Assembly: GCF_014648195.1 (NCBI RefSeq)
Contig: NZ_BMQQ01000034.1
Span: forward strand, 7,468 to 69,657
Source: Streptomyces purpureus
GTDB lineage: Bacteria > Actinomycetota > Actinomycetes > Streptomycetales > Streptomycetaceae
Direction: 5' to 3'
DNA length: 62,190 nucleotides
The position numbers and the translations under genes are program-made. Numbering within the stretch: the first letter of the stretch is position 1; each line of letters opens with the position of its first letter. Of the stretch, positions 33,716 to 41,931 are shown piece after piece. The notes under the pieces were generated by a model. That model was not told where the DNA came from. It saw only the letters and a list, made by a program, of their open reading frames with translations, and searched no databases.

Positions 33716-35035
33716 TCAGGCGCGGCGGGCGCGGAGGCGGCGGAGGCGAGGCCGGGGCAGCGGCTGGGCTCCTGGGAGGGAGAGGTTGTGGAGGCGGGCG
33801 GGCGGGAAGTAGCGCGGGTTCGCGGGGGACGTCGTCAGCAGGGACTCCGTCTCCGGGCGCAAGGACGGGTGGATCTTGGGCTGCATGCAGAAGCCGACCG
33901 CGCGGACCAGGGGCGCCAGCGTGGGCGGGACGGCGCCCGGGACCGCCGGGGCGGCGGATCCTTCCAGGTCAGGGACGAGGTGGTCCACGATCGTCAGCGG
34001 CATGCGGTTGCTGTTCTCGTACGGGGTGAGCCGGTCCAGGACCAGATCCGTGCCCACGCGCGCGATGGGGATGCCGTAGAGGACCGCCGCCGTCAGCATC
34101 GCCGTGGAGAAGCAGCCCACCACCAGGCGTGGGCGGCAGCGTTCGTAGCAGGTCTCCGCGAGTAGCGGGCCGTCCAGGACCGTCAGTTCCACGCCGGCCG
34201 CCGTCGCCTCCTCGTGCAGCGCCGTCGAGTAGCGGGCCGGGGCCGTCGGGTGCGGTTTGAAGAGGACCGACCGGTGGCCGGCCGCCGCCGCGCCGCGGAG
34301 CATGCGGAGGTGCAGGGTCTCCTCCTCGTCGGGCGTGAGGATGCCCAGCGCGGCCAGGTACTGGCCCAGCAGCAGCGCGCTCGGGGCCGCCTCGGCCGCC
34401 GCCGTCAACGCCGGGTCCGTCGCGGCCGATTCGGCGATCTCGGACAGCAACGCGCGGAACGCGTCGTCCGGTACGAGCTCCGGCTCCACCCCGTACTCGG
34501 ACAGCAGCAGGGGACGCAGCCCAGGCACCAGGTCGAGATGGAGCAGCCGGCGCACCCGGCAGCCGATCGTCTGGGGCAGTTCACCGCGGGTCGGGCCGTA
34601 GCTCATGAGGCCGTCGGCGTACACGTCGAGCACGCTCTCGGCGAAGATCGCGGCCAGGGCCTTGGCGGGGTTGACCTGGATGGACTCGACGACCAGCTCG
34701 ACCGGGGCGGCGCCGATCCCCCACGCCGCACGGAACATCCGCTGCCACACCGGCACTTCCTCAGGGCGCGGCGCCCATGAGCCGGGGTGGTGGGGGCGGA
34801 TGACGTCGTTCCAGTCGACCACCTCGTCGAAGCGGGTGGCGATCCGGTCGTAGCCGGTCATCTCCTCCAGGCGCAGCGCCGTCTCCGGAATCTCGGCGTT
34901 GTGGGACAGCAGCAGCAGGCGCCGGGCGCCGTCCGCCGCGCCGAACTGCCCGGCGTCCAGGGCGGCCGCCACCGTCGCCGCCCCGTACAGCGTCGAGACC
35001 TGGAAGATCTGCACGCGCTCAATGTGCGTACGCAT
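33716..35035 (-). CDS. Polysialyltransferase-like glycosyltransferase (GT52-type)
   Basis: Product is 439 residues, no signal peptide. It shows the HP motif (LFKPHPTAPARY) and the S motif (VVGCFSTAMLTAA) that bind CMP-sialic acid in bacterial polysialyltransferases, in the right order. It begins three bases after the stop of a GT2 glycosyltransferase, forming an operon that likely builds a cell-surface glycan. The donor sugar is not known; Streptomyces wall polymers contain nonulosonic-type sugars, so a related activated sugar is possible (inference). The last ~50 residues are Arg/Pro-rich. Confidence 0.75.
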   Translation of the reverse strand: MRTHIERVQIFQVSTLYGAATVAAALDAGQFGAADGARRLLLLSHNAEIPETALRLEEMTGYDRIATRFDEVVDWNDVIRPHHPGSWAPRPEEVPVWQRMFRAAWGIGAAPVELVVESIQVNPAKALAAIFAESVLDVYADGLMSYGPTRGELPQTIGCRVRRLLHLDLVPGLRPLLLSEYGVEPELVPDDAFRALLSEIAESAATDPALTAAAEAAPSALLLGQYLAALGILTPDEEETLHLRMLRGAAAAGHRSVLFKPHPTAPARYSTALHEEATAAGVELTVLDGPLLAETCYERCRPRLVVGCFSTAMLTAAVLYGIPIARVGTDLVLDRLTPYENSNRMPLTIVDHLVPDLEGSAAPAVPGAVPPTLAPLVRAVGFCMQPKIHPSLRPETESLLTTSPANPRYFPPARLHNLSLPGAQPLPRPRLRRLRARRA

Positions 35036-35038
35036 GGC

Positions 35039-36004
35039 TCAGGCGGCCTTTCGCGTCTCACGCAGCCGCCGCAGGAGCGTGCTGCGGGCGGTGTCCATCG
35101 TCGCCAGCGTCTCGTCGAGCACCTGCTGCGGCATCCGCCGCAGCGCGTCGCCGACATCGCGCCGCAGCCGCTTCGCCACGGCCGGCTCGTACTGGTCCGC
35201 TTTGTTCATATGGAAAGCGATCATGGCGCAGTACGTCCGTACCGCCTTCGGCAGAAAACGGTCCGCCTCGGCGTCCTTCACCACCTCGCGCAGCAATAGG
35301 TCGTACGACGGAATGAAGTCGAGCTGGCGATTGTCAGAGATCTGCGTCAGGGACGTGGTGACCCCGCGCCGGTAGAACACACCGTGCAGGGCGAGCGCCG
35401 CGTACGACGAGGCTTTCAGATGCAACCGCCAGACCCAGAGCCGGTCTTCGGCAGTTCGCAGTTTCGTCTCGAACCGGGAGGCGCCGTCGGCGAACAACCG
35501 CGCGCTGTAGATCCCGAACGGGACGAAGGGATAGTCGACCATCGTCGCCATGTGCGCGGGGGCGATCCCGTCCCGGGGGTCCATCACCGTGTCGCGCCGC
35601 TTGGCCGGGGCGTAACGGATCTGGCGGGACGTGCCGTTCGACTGGACGTGGTCGGTACGGGCGAAGTCGCAGCCCAGCGCCTCGATGCCGCGCACCAGCG
35701 CGCGCAGATGGCCGGGCGCGTACCAGTCGTCGCCGTCCAGGAACGTCACGTACTCCCCGTTCGCCGCGTCGATACCGGTGTTACGTGCCTGGGCCACGCC
35801 CTGGTTCGTCGCGTGCCGGATCACCCGCGCGCCCGGAATCCGGTCCTTCCAGTGGTCGAGGACCTCCGGCGTGGCGTCGGTCGAACAGTCGTCGACCAGA
35901 AGGAATTCGAACTCCGGATCCGCGTTGTCGGCGAGACTGCGCAGGGTGTCGGGGGCGTACGCGCCGACATTGTGGAGCGGTACGACGACAGACAATTTCG
36001 GCAC
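35039..36004 (-). CDS. Family 2 glycosyltransferase
   Basis: Product is 321 residues. The GT-A fold begins KLSVVVPLHNVGAYAPDTLR, has FLLVDDCSTDATPEVL, and a DxD-type metal site in EYVTFLDGDDWYAPGH (residues ~90-105). A helical C-terminal region follows. No membrane segments are obvious. It is co-transcribed with the GT52-type gene and lies 81 bases from the YfhO-type gene in the same direction, so the three probably serve one envelope glycan. Confidence 0.88.
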   Translation of the reverse strand: MPKLSVVVPLHNVGAYAPDTLRSLADNADPEFEFLLVDDCSTDATPEVLDHWKDRIPGARVIRHATNQGVAQARNTGIDAANGEYVTFLDGDDWYAPGHLRALVRGIEALGCDFARTDHVQSNGTSRQIRYAPAKRRDTVMDPRDGIAPAHMATMVDYPFVPFGIYSARLFADGASRFETKLRTAEDRLWVWRLHLKASSYAALALHGVFYRRGVTTSLTQISDNRQLDFIPSYDLLLREVVKDAEADRFLPKAVRTYCAMIAFHMNKADQYEPAVAKRLRRDVGDALRRMPQQVLDETLATMDTARSTLLRRLRETRKAA

Positions 36005-36085
36005 ACGGAATCCAAACGCTTGAACGCCAGTACGGAGAGCACGGTACCGGCGCCGATAAACGGGCGGACGATACGCGTTTGCACG

Positions 36086-39000
36086 TCAGGTGAATTCTTT
36101 CCGCCCGTTTCCCGGAGGGGCCGGGCTGTTCGCCGGACGGGATCGGTGGTGCCAGGCGAGGGCGAGCAGGGCGGCCAGCGCGATGCCGCCGATCCCGGCA
36201 CCGAGGCGCAGCCCCGGCGGCCGGAACGAGCAGCTGATCGTCGTCGCCGTGCCGTCCAGCGGTACGGCCAGCAGACCGAGGTGGCGACGGGCGGGCGCGG
36301 GGGTCTGATCGCCTGCGGCGCAGGTCCAGCCGGAGATCCGGGGGACGGCGACGACGGCGGTTCCGGTGCTGCCGGGCGGAAGCGTCGCGGAGAGGGTGTG
36401 GCCGGAGGCCTCCACCCGGGTCGCGCCGGTCGCCGTCAACTGCCGTACGGCCGCGTCCAGACGCTCCGGTACGAGGCAGCCGACCGGCCGGCGGGGCAGG
36501 GCCGGGCGGGCGTCCGGGGAGTGCAGCGCGATCCGTACCTCGCCGGACGCCGGGACCGTACCGAGCCGCCGCATCGGGGCCCGTACGGCCGGGAGCTTGC
36601 CCGCGAAGGCCACCGGGCGGGCGTCGCCGAGCGTGGCCGTGCCCCTGTAACCCGGCGCCCAGAAGTAGACCTCGGCGCCGGCGGGGCAGGCGGCGGTCAG
36701 CGTCCCAGGGGCGGTGGCAGCTGCCGGTGTCGGTGTCGGCACGTCGTACACCCTGGCGCCGAGGAGCAGCTCCTGGTTGGCGAAGGCGTCGTCCCCGAAG
36801 CCGCTCCTGCCGTCCGTGTCTTCGCCGTCCGCGCCGGGCAGGTGCAGGTCGCGGCGGACCGTCACCAGGGGCGGCACCGGCCGGTGCGTGGCGGTGATCG
36901 TGGCCCTCGGCGGGGCGTCGAGGCGTACCGGAGCCGAGGGTGTGGCCCGCATCCGCGTACCGACCGAGAAGATCGCGTCGGTGACGGGGTTGTCGAGGCT
37001 GACCACGTGCCGTCCCTTGGCGTAGTGGCCGAAGCCCAGCGAGGAGAGCGTGCCGGAGTAGATCTCCGCGGTGAGGCTGCTGTAGTGGTCGGCGCCCTGA
37101 CCGCCGGCGATCATCGAGTCGTTGCCGCCCGGTACGCCGCCGTCGGCCCCGCCCGGGTCCGTGCGGTGGCGCGGCCAGGCGTCCTCGCGGGCGGTCGCCC
37201 GCGCCATGTCCTCGTGCCAGGGCCCCAGCGGGGGCGCCCAGGACACCTGCGCCAGCTGCCGCCGCTCGACGCGTGAGCCGCCGAGGGCGCCCTCGCCCGC
37301 CTGCGCGGCGACCAGCAGGACGACCGCCACGGCCGGGAGGACCCGGGAGCCGGGTGCGTACCGCCCGCCCAGTACGACCGCGGCGGCGGCCACGGCACCG
37401 GCCGCCAGGGCGGCCAGGAGCACGGGGTAGCTCCACCGGTCGACGACGGTGCTCCCGCGCGCCGCGAACGCCATGACGGCGAGGAGCCCGCCCGCCGCGA
37501 GCAGCACGGGTGGGCGGGGCAGCCCCTGGGCGGCGGACAGCCAGGCCGCGATCAGGAGCAGGCCGCAGAGGACGAACGCCTGGCGGTAGGGGATGCCGTT
37601 CGGGGAGGCGCCCGCGTGCCACAGGAGGTGGGTCGGCTCCCACTGGGTGGAGAGCGCGACCAGACAGATCGCTGCCGTCCACACGAGCCGGGGGCGGAGC
37701 GCGAGCGCGCGGTTGAAGGGCAGCGTCAGGGCGAGCAGCAGGGCGAGGGTGCCGATGTGGAGGGCGGGTGACGCCACGCTCGCCGTCCCCGGCAGCAGCC
37801 GCGCGAACACCTCCGTCCAGTCGACGGCGGCGAACGTCACCGCGGGCGTCGGATCCGCGACTTGCGTCCCGGCGTGCACGACGACGAACACGGGCGAGGC
37901 GAGCCCGACCCCGATCCCGACGGTCCGCACGGCCCGCATCAGCGCGGCGACCTTGCCGGGCCGGGGCCGGGGCCCGGTGCGAGGGCCGCCCTTGTCTGCC
38001 GCTCGGGCTGTCGGCCACCAGCCGGGACGGGAGGGGCGGAGGGAGCGGGAGGGACGGGAGCGGTCCTCGCCGCCGCCGTCGCCGGACGGGCGGGACCGCG
38101 TCCCGTCGCCGCAGGAGAGCAGACCCGCGAGCCGCGGGCCCTTGCCGGGGCGGCGGGGCACGACGCCTTCCACCGCAGGTCCGGCGCCGTCCGTCGGACG
38201 ACCATCTTCGTACGGACGGGCACGGCCCTCGCCGCCGCCGGACCGGCGGAGCCCGGTCCCGGTCTCCCCCGCGCGCTCGGCGGCGTGCGAGCCCGTGAGT
38301 CGCGAGCCCTCACCGTACCGGCGGGGGCGGGCCCCGCCCGGGTGGCCCTCGCCCTCACCAGGGCGGCGAAGTCCGGTCCGGGTCTCCCCCGCCGGCAGGC
38401 CCGGCGCGCCCTCCTCCGTCGTCAGCAGGCGCACCGCCAGGACGATCGCCGCGCCGATCGTGGCCATGTACGCCGTGTAGAAGTTCGCGATCCAGGCCAG
38501 CGCCACCACCAGCGGGCCGAGGACCGGGCGGCGGGCGGTGCGGGACCATTCGGCGGCCAGGCAGAGCAGGGGGAACGCGATCAGGCCGTCCAGCCACATC
38601 GGGACGTACGCGCCGTAGTTGAACGTCCAGCCCGACAGGGCGTACGCCGCGCCAAGCACCGCCGCCACCGGCCAGGGGCCCCGGCGCAGGGTCAGCAGGG
38701 CCGTGGCCATCGCGGCGCCGGCCGCCGTCACCTTGGCCGCGGTGATGACGTACAGCGCCGGCTCCAGGCGGTCCGCCGGGAACGCCACCACCAGCAGGTC
38801 GAACGGGCTGCTCAGATACGTACCCACGTCACCGAGGAAGTTCGAGCCGTAGCCGGTCGTCCAGTTCAGGAACAGATCGCCGTCCGTCCGGCCGAGCAGC
38901 AGGTCGCGCCAGTAGGAGTGGTACGGCAGGTACTGGTTGCCGAGATCGACGATGTTGCGGGTCGTCGGCCCGAAGGGATGGCTGCCCGCCAGGACTCCGC

Positions 39001-39139
39001 CGAGGCAGAAGACGACACAGGACAGCACGGCGGCGCCGACCGCCGCCCTCAGCCGGAGACGGCGCGGGCGGGGCCGGTGGTGCGGCGCGCGCTCGGCCTC
39101 GGCCGGCACGGCCTCGGTGGTAAGGAGCACGAAGGCCAT
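36086..39139 (-). CDS. YfhO-family multi-spanning membrane protein
   Basis: Product is 1,017 residues with about a dozen membrane helices, starting with AAVGAAVLSCVVFCLGGVLA, and a large C-terminal extracytoplasmic domain ending in one more helix. The N-terminal half has GT-C-like loop text (DLGNQYLPYHSYWRDLLLGR). YfhO proteins are thought to glycosylate wall or lipid-linked polymers. Between helices, roughly residues 240-395 (DNA about 37955-38420), there is a low-complexity Gly/Arg/Pro-rich block with two similar segments (TRTGLRRPGEGEG and TGTGLRRSGGGEG), unusual in this family. The ATG at 39139 follows GGAGTGTC; a frame open to 39316 lacks membrane helices and is rejected. Confidence 0.82.
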   Translation of the reverse strand: MAFVLLTTEAVPAEAERAPHHRPRPRRLRLRAAVGAAVLSCVVFCLGGVLAGSHPFGPTTRNIVDLGNQYLPYHSYWRDLLLGRTDGDLFLNWTTGYGSNFLGDVGTYLSSPFDLLVVAFPADRLEPALYVITAAKVTAAGAAMATALLTLRRGPWPVAAVLGAAYALSGWTFNYGAYVPMWLDGLIAFPLLCLAAEWSRTARRPVLGPLVVALAWIANFYTAYMATIGAAIVLAVRLLTTEEGAPGLPAGETRTGLRRPGEGEGHPGGARPRRYGEGSRLTGSHAAERAGETGTGLRRSGGGEGRARPYEDGRPTDGAGPAVEGVVPRRPGKGPRLAGLLSCGDGTRSRPSGDGGGEDRSRPSRSLRPSRPGWWPTARAADKGGPRTGPRPRPGKVAALMRAVRTVGIGVGLASPVFVVVHAGTQVADPTPAVTFAAVDWTEVFARLLPGTASVASPALHIGTLALLLALTLPFNRALALRPRLVWTAAICLVALSTQWEPTHLLWHAGASPNGIPYRQAFVLCGLLLIAAWLSAAQGLPRPPVLLAAGGLLAVMAFAARGSTVVDRWSYPVLLAALAAGAVAAAAVVLGGRYAPGSRVLPAVAVVLLVAAQAGEGALGGSRVERRQLAQVSWAPPLGPWHEDMARATAREDAWPRHRTDPGGADGGVPGGNDSMIAGGQGADHYSSLTAEIYSGTLSSLGFGHYAKGRHVVSLDNPVTDAIFSVGTRMRATPSAPVRLDAPPRATITATHRPVPPLVTVRRDLHLPGADGEDTDGRSGFGDDAFANQELLLGARVYDVPTPTPAAATAPGTLTAACPAGAEVYFWAPGYRGTATLGDARPVAFAGKLPAVRAPMRRLGTVPASGEVRIALHSPDARPALPRRPVGCLVPERLDAAVRQLTATGATRVEASGHTLSATLPPGSTGTAVVAVPRISGWTCAAGDQTPAPARRHLGLLAVPLDGTATTISCSFRPPGLRLGAGIGGIALAALLALAWHHRSRPANSPAPPGNGRKEFT

Positions 39140-39349
39140 GACACTCCAGCCACACGACCCGCGTCCCATCACGGGGCGGAGCCCGGGCGCACCCGGGGTG
39201 AATTCCGGGTGACGCGGCGGGCCCCGGCCGCGTCCCGCCCGGCGGCGCGACACGGGCGCGAAACGCTGGGGGTTGGCCGCCGCCCCACGTACTACTGGTC
39301 CCTCACGCGCCGTCATGGACCGTTACGTCAGGGACTGCGAGGACTTCAC

Positions 39350-40429
39350 ATGACTTCGTCAGATACGTTCCGCCTCCGGCCGAGCCGCCGCTCGCTCCTC
39401 ACCGGCGCCTTCGCCGTGGGTGCGGCCGGGCTGCTCCCGCTCGGGGCGGCGGGCTCCGCCCGGGCCGCCGCGGGGCCGGAGATCCTCGGCTGCGCCGGGT
39501 GGGGGGCACGCCCGTCGCGGAGCCCTGTCCGGGTGCTCACCACAGCGCCACACAAGATCATCGTCCATCACACCTCGACCCCGAACACCACCGATCTCTC
39601 GCCGGCGGCGGCGATCGACCTGGCGCACATCATGCAGAACGACCAGATGGACGTGCGCGGCTGGATCGACACCGGGCAGCACTTCACCATCAGCCGGGGC
39701 GCGTACATCCTCGAAGGCCGCCACGAGAGCGTTTCCGCGCTCCAGGGCGGCACGCGCCAGGTCGAGTCGGCGCACGCGTACGGCCAGAACCAGGTCGCCG
39801 TCGGCATCGAGAACGAGGGCACGTACATGAAGGTCGGCCAGCCCGCCGCCCAGTACGCCGCGCTGCTCGAACTCTGCACGCACATCTGCCGGCAGTACGG
39901 CCTGCGCGCCTACCAGATCTACGGGCACCGGGACTTCAACGCCACCGACTGCCCCGGCGACCGGCTCTACGCCATGCTGCCCCAGCTGCGGCGGGAGGTG
40001 GCGGCGCGGCTCGGCGGCGACCCGACGGCGCCGGTGTGGCCGGTCGTCCGCAGTGGCGACTCGGGGCGGCAGGTGGTGGCGTTGCAGCATCTGCTGGTGC
40101 GGTACGGGCAGCCGGTCACGGTCGACGGCGCGTTCGGTCCGGCCACGGAGGCAGCCGTACGGGAGGTCCAGACGGTGAACCACGCGACGAAGGACGGGAT
40201 CGCGGGGAACCAGGTCTGGCACCAGGTCGTGGTGCCCGTACGGCTCGGCGACACGGGCGCGGCCGTGTCGGCCCTCCAGACCCTGCTCGCCACGGGCGGT
40301 GTGCCGACGGCGGTCGACGGTGTCTTCGGCGCGGCGACGGAGACGTCGGTCACGGGTTTCCAGTCGGCGCGGCAGCTGCCTGCCGACGGGGTGGTCGACG
40401 CGCGGACGTGGGGGCGGCTGCTGGAGTGA
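39350..40429 (+). CDS. Tat-exported N-acetylmuramoyl-L-alanine amidase with two peptidoglycan-binding domains
   Basis: Product is 359 residues. The signal peptide has SRRSLLTG and a hydrophobic run ending in GSARAAAG, so export via the twin-arginine route. The amidase_2/PGRP domain has zinc ligands in KIIVHHTS, YGHRDFN and ATDCPGDRLY. Two peptidoglycan-binding repeats follow (SGDSGRQVVALQHLLVRYG and LGDTGAAVSALQTLLATGG). It cleaves the bond between muramic acid and L-alanine. Divergent from the YfhO gene with a 210-base shared promoter region; start ATG 39350 after GAGGAC. Confidence 0.92.
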   Translation: MTSSDTFRLRPSRRSLLTGAFAVGAAGLLPLGAAGSARAAAGPEILGCAGWGARPSRSPVRVLTTAPHKIIVHHTSTPNTTDLSPAAAIDLAHIMQNDQMDVRGWIDTGQHFTISRGAYILEGRHESVSALQGGTRQVESAHAYGQNQVAVGIENEGTYMKVGQPAAQYAALLELCTHICRQYGLRAYQIYGHRDFNATDCPGDRLYAMLPQLRREVAARLGGDPTAPVWPVVRSGDSGRQVVALQHLLVRYGQPVTVDGAFGPATEAAVREVQTVNHATKDGIAGNQVWHQVVVPVRLGDTGAAVSALQTLLATGGVPTAVDGVFGAATETSVTGFQSARQLPADGVVDARTWGRLLE

Positions 40430-40560
40430 CGGGGAGGGCGCGCGGCGAGGACGATGGCACACTGACCGCCCATGTCCGTCGGCGGTCATCCGTCATCTGT
40501 CAGTTGTCATCGGGCAGCAGTCATCTGCCATCTGTCATCCGCCGCCCCGAGGAGCCCGTC

Positions 40561-41646
40561 GTGCCGATGATCCGTAACCTCCGGCGTGTCGTGCGTCGTG
40601 CCTACCGCCGCACCGTCGACCTGAGCCACCCGGCGCGCTCTCCGCTGGGCAGCTCGGTGGTCAACTGCGTGGTGTACGACGACGGTCTGCGGCAGACGGG
40701 GTCCTGCGGCGCGGAGGAGGCGGTGCGCAAGGCCCGTAAGTCGGGCGGCGGGTTCGTCTGGATCGGGTTGCACGAGCCTTCGGCGGAGGAGTTCGGGGGG
40801 CTGGCCGAGCTGTTCGGGCTGCATCCGGTAGCGGTGGAGGACGCCGTGCAGGCGCATCAGCGGCCGAAGGTGGTGCGGTACGACGAGACGCTGTTCGCGG
40901 TGTTCAAGACGGTCCGGTACGCGGAGCACGAGGAGCTCACCGCGACCAGTGAGGTGGTGGAGACCGGGGAGCTGATGGTGTTCACCGGGCCGGACTTCGT
41001 GATCACGGTGCGGCATGGGCGGCATGGTTCGCTGGGGCCGTTGCGGGAGACGCTGGAGGCGGAGCCGGAGCAGTTGGCCAAGGGGCCGACGGCGGTGCTG
41101 CACGCGATAGCGGACCATGTGGTGGACGATTACATGGCGGTGGCCGATGCCGTGCAGGACGATCTGGACGCGGTGGAGACGGCGGTGTTCAGCGAGCATG
41201 CCAGTCGGGGTGACGCGGGGCGGGTCTATCAGCTGAAGCGGGAGTTGCTGGAGCTGCGGCGGGCGGTGGCTCCGCTGGACCGGCCGTTGCAGACGCTGGC
41301 CTCCGGGACGGGTCCGGTCGGGCCGGACATGCAGCCGTACTTCCGGGACGTGGCGGATCATCTGTCGCGGGTGAGTGAGCAGATCACGGCGTTCGACGCG
41401 CTGCTGGACTCGATCCTGCAGGCGCATCTGGCGCAGGTGACGGTGGCGCAGAACGAGGACATGCGCAAGATCACGGCGTGGGCGGCGATCGTCGCGGTGC
41501 CGACGATGGTGTGCGGGGTGTACGGGATGAACTTCGATTACATGCCCGAGCTGCGCTGGACGTTCGGGTATCCGCTGGTGGCGGGGGCGACGCTGGTGGC
41601 GTGTGTGGTGCTGCACCGGACGTTCCGGCGCAATGGCTGGCTCTGA
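40561..41646 (+). CDS. corA: CorA-family magnesium/cobalt transporter
   Basis: Product is 361 residues. Long cytoplasmic N-terminal domain, then two C-terminal membrane helices with the signature YGMNF at the pore mouth (VCGVYGMNFDYMPELRWTFG). The start is taken as GTG 40561, six bases after GAGGAG; ATG 40567 is an alternative. It imports Mg2+ as a pentamer. Its 3' end is copied in the tandem repeat that follows. Upstream bases 40480-40545 contain several copies of short GTCATC/TCATCTG-type text. Confidence 0.88.
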   Translation: MPMIRNLRRVVRRAYRRTVDLSHPARSPLGSSVVNCVVYDDGLRQTGSCGAEEAVRKARKSGGGFVWIGLHEPSAEEFGGLAELFGLHPVAVEDAVQAHQRPKVVRYDETLFAVFKTVRYAEHEELTATSEVVETGELMVFTGPDFVITVRHGRHGSLGPLRETLEAEPEQLAKGPTAVLHAIADHVVDDYMAVADAVQDDLDAVETAVFSEHASRGDAGRVYQLKRELLELRRAVAPLDRPLQTLASGTGPVGPDMQPYFRDVADHLSRVSEQITAFDALLDSILQAHLAQVTVAQNEDMRKITAWAAIVAVPTMVCGVYGMNFDYMPELRWTFGYPLVAGATLVACVVLHRTFRRNGWL

Positions 41647-41717
41647 CTGAACGGCCGGATCTGGGCGAACGGGCGGCTCTGACCGAACGGCGGATCTGGG
41701 TCAACGGGTGGCTCTGA
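41639..41717 (+). repeat. Tandem duplication of the corA 3' end
   Basis: Two adjoining units of 36 and 35 bases (41639-41674 and 41675-41709), then a partial third unit (GGCTCTGA at 41710-41717). Each carries the end of corA: in one frame the text encoding NGWL is repeated at the third copy. The one-base length difference puts the copies in different frames. Confidence 0.8.
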
Positions 41718-41774
41718 GCCACTCCTTGCCGGATCGAGTGCGTGGCCGGTGCGGGGGTGTGGGGTGGTGGCGTA

Positions 41775-41782
41775 CCCCCCTA
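41775..41782 (-). promoter_or_regulatory. TAGGGGGG motif upstream of the LAL regulator gene
   Basis: CCCCCCTA on the plus strand, with a second TACCCC just after, about 150 bases before the LAL start. The same TAGGGG(GG) text occurs before the AHBA synthase, kinase and PKS genes. Also could form a hairpin with GGGGGG at 41797-41802 as a corA terminator. Confidence 0.35.
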
Positions 41783-41931
41783 CCCCTGCCCCACCTGGGG
41801 GGAGGATGGGCGATTACTGAGGGGTGGCATCGCAGGGCTGGTGTGATTACCAGCCATCCCTAGTCTCAATTCCCGTGATCTCGAACCGATTTCCGTGCGA
41901 GGCGCGGAACCAGGCGAGCCAGGGGGGAATT

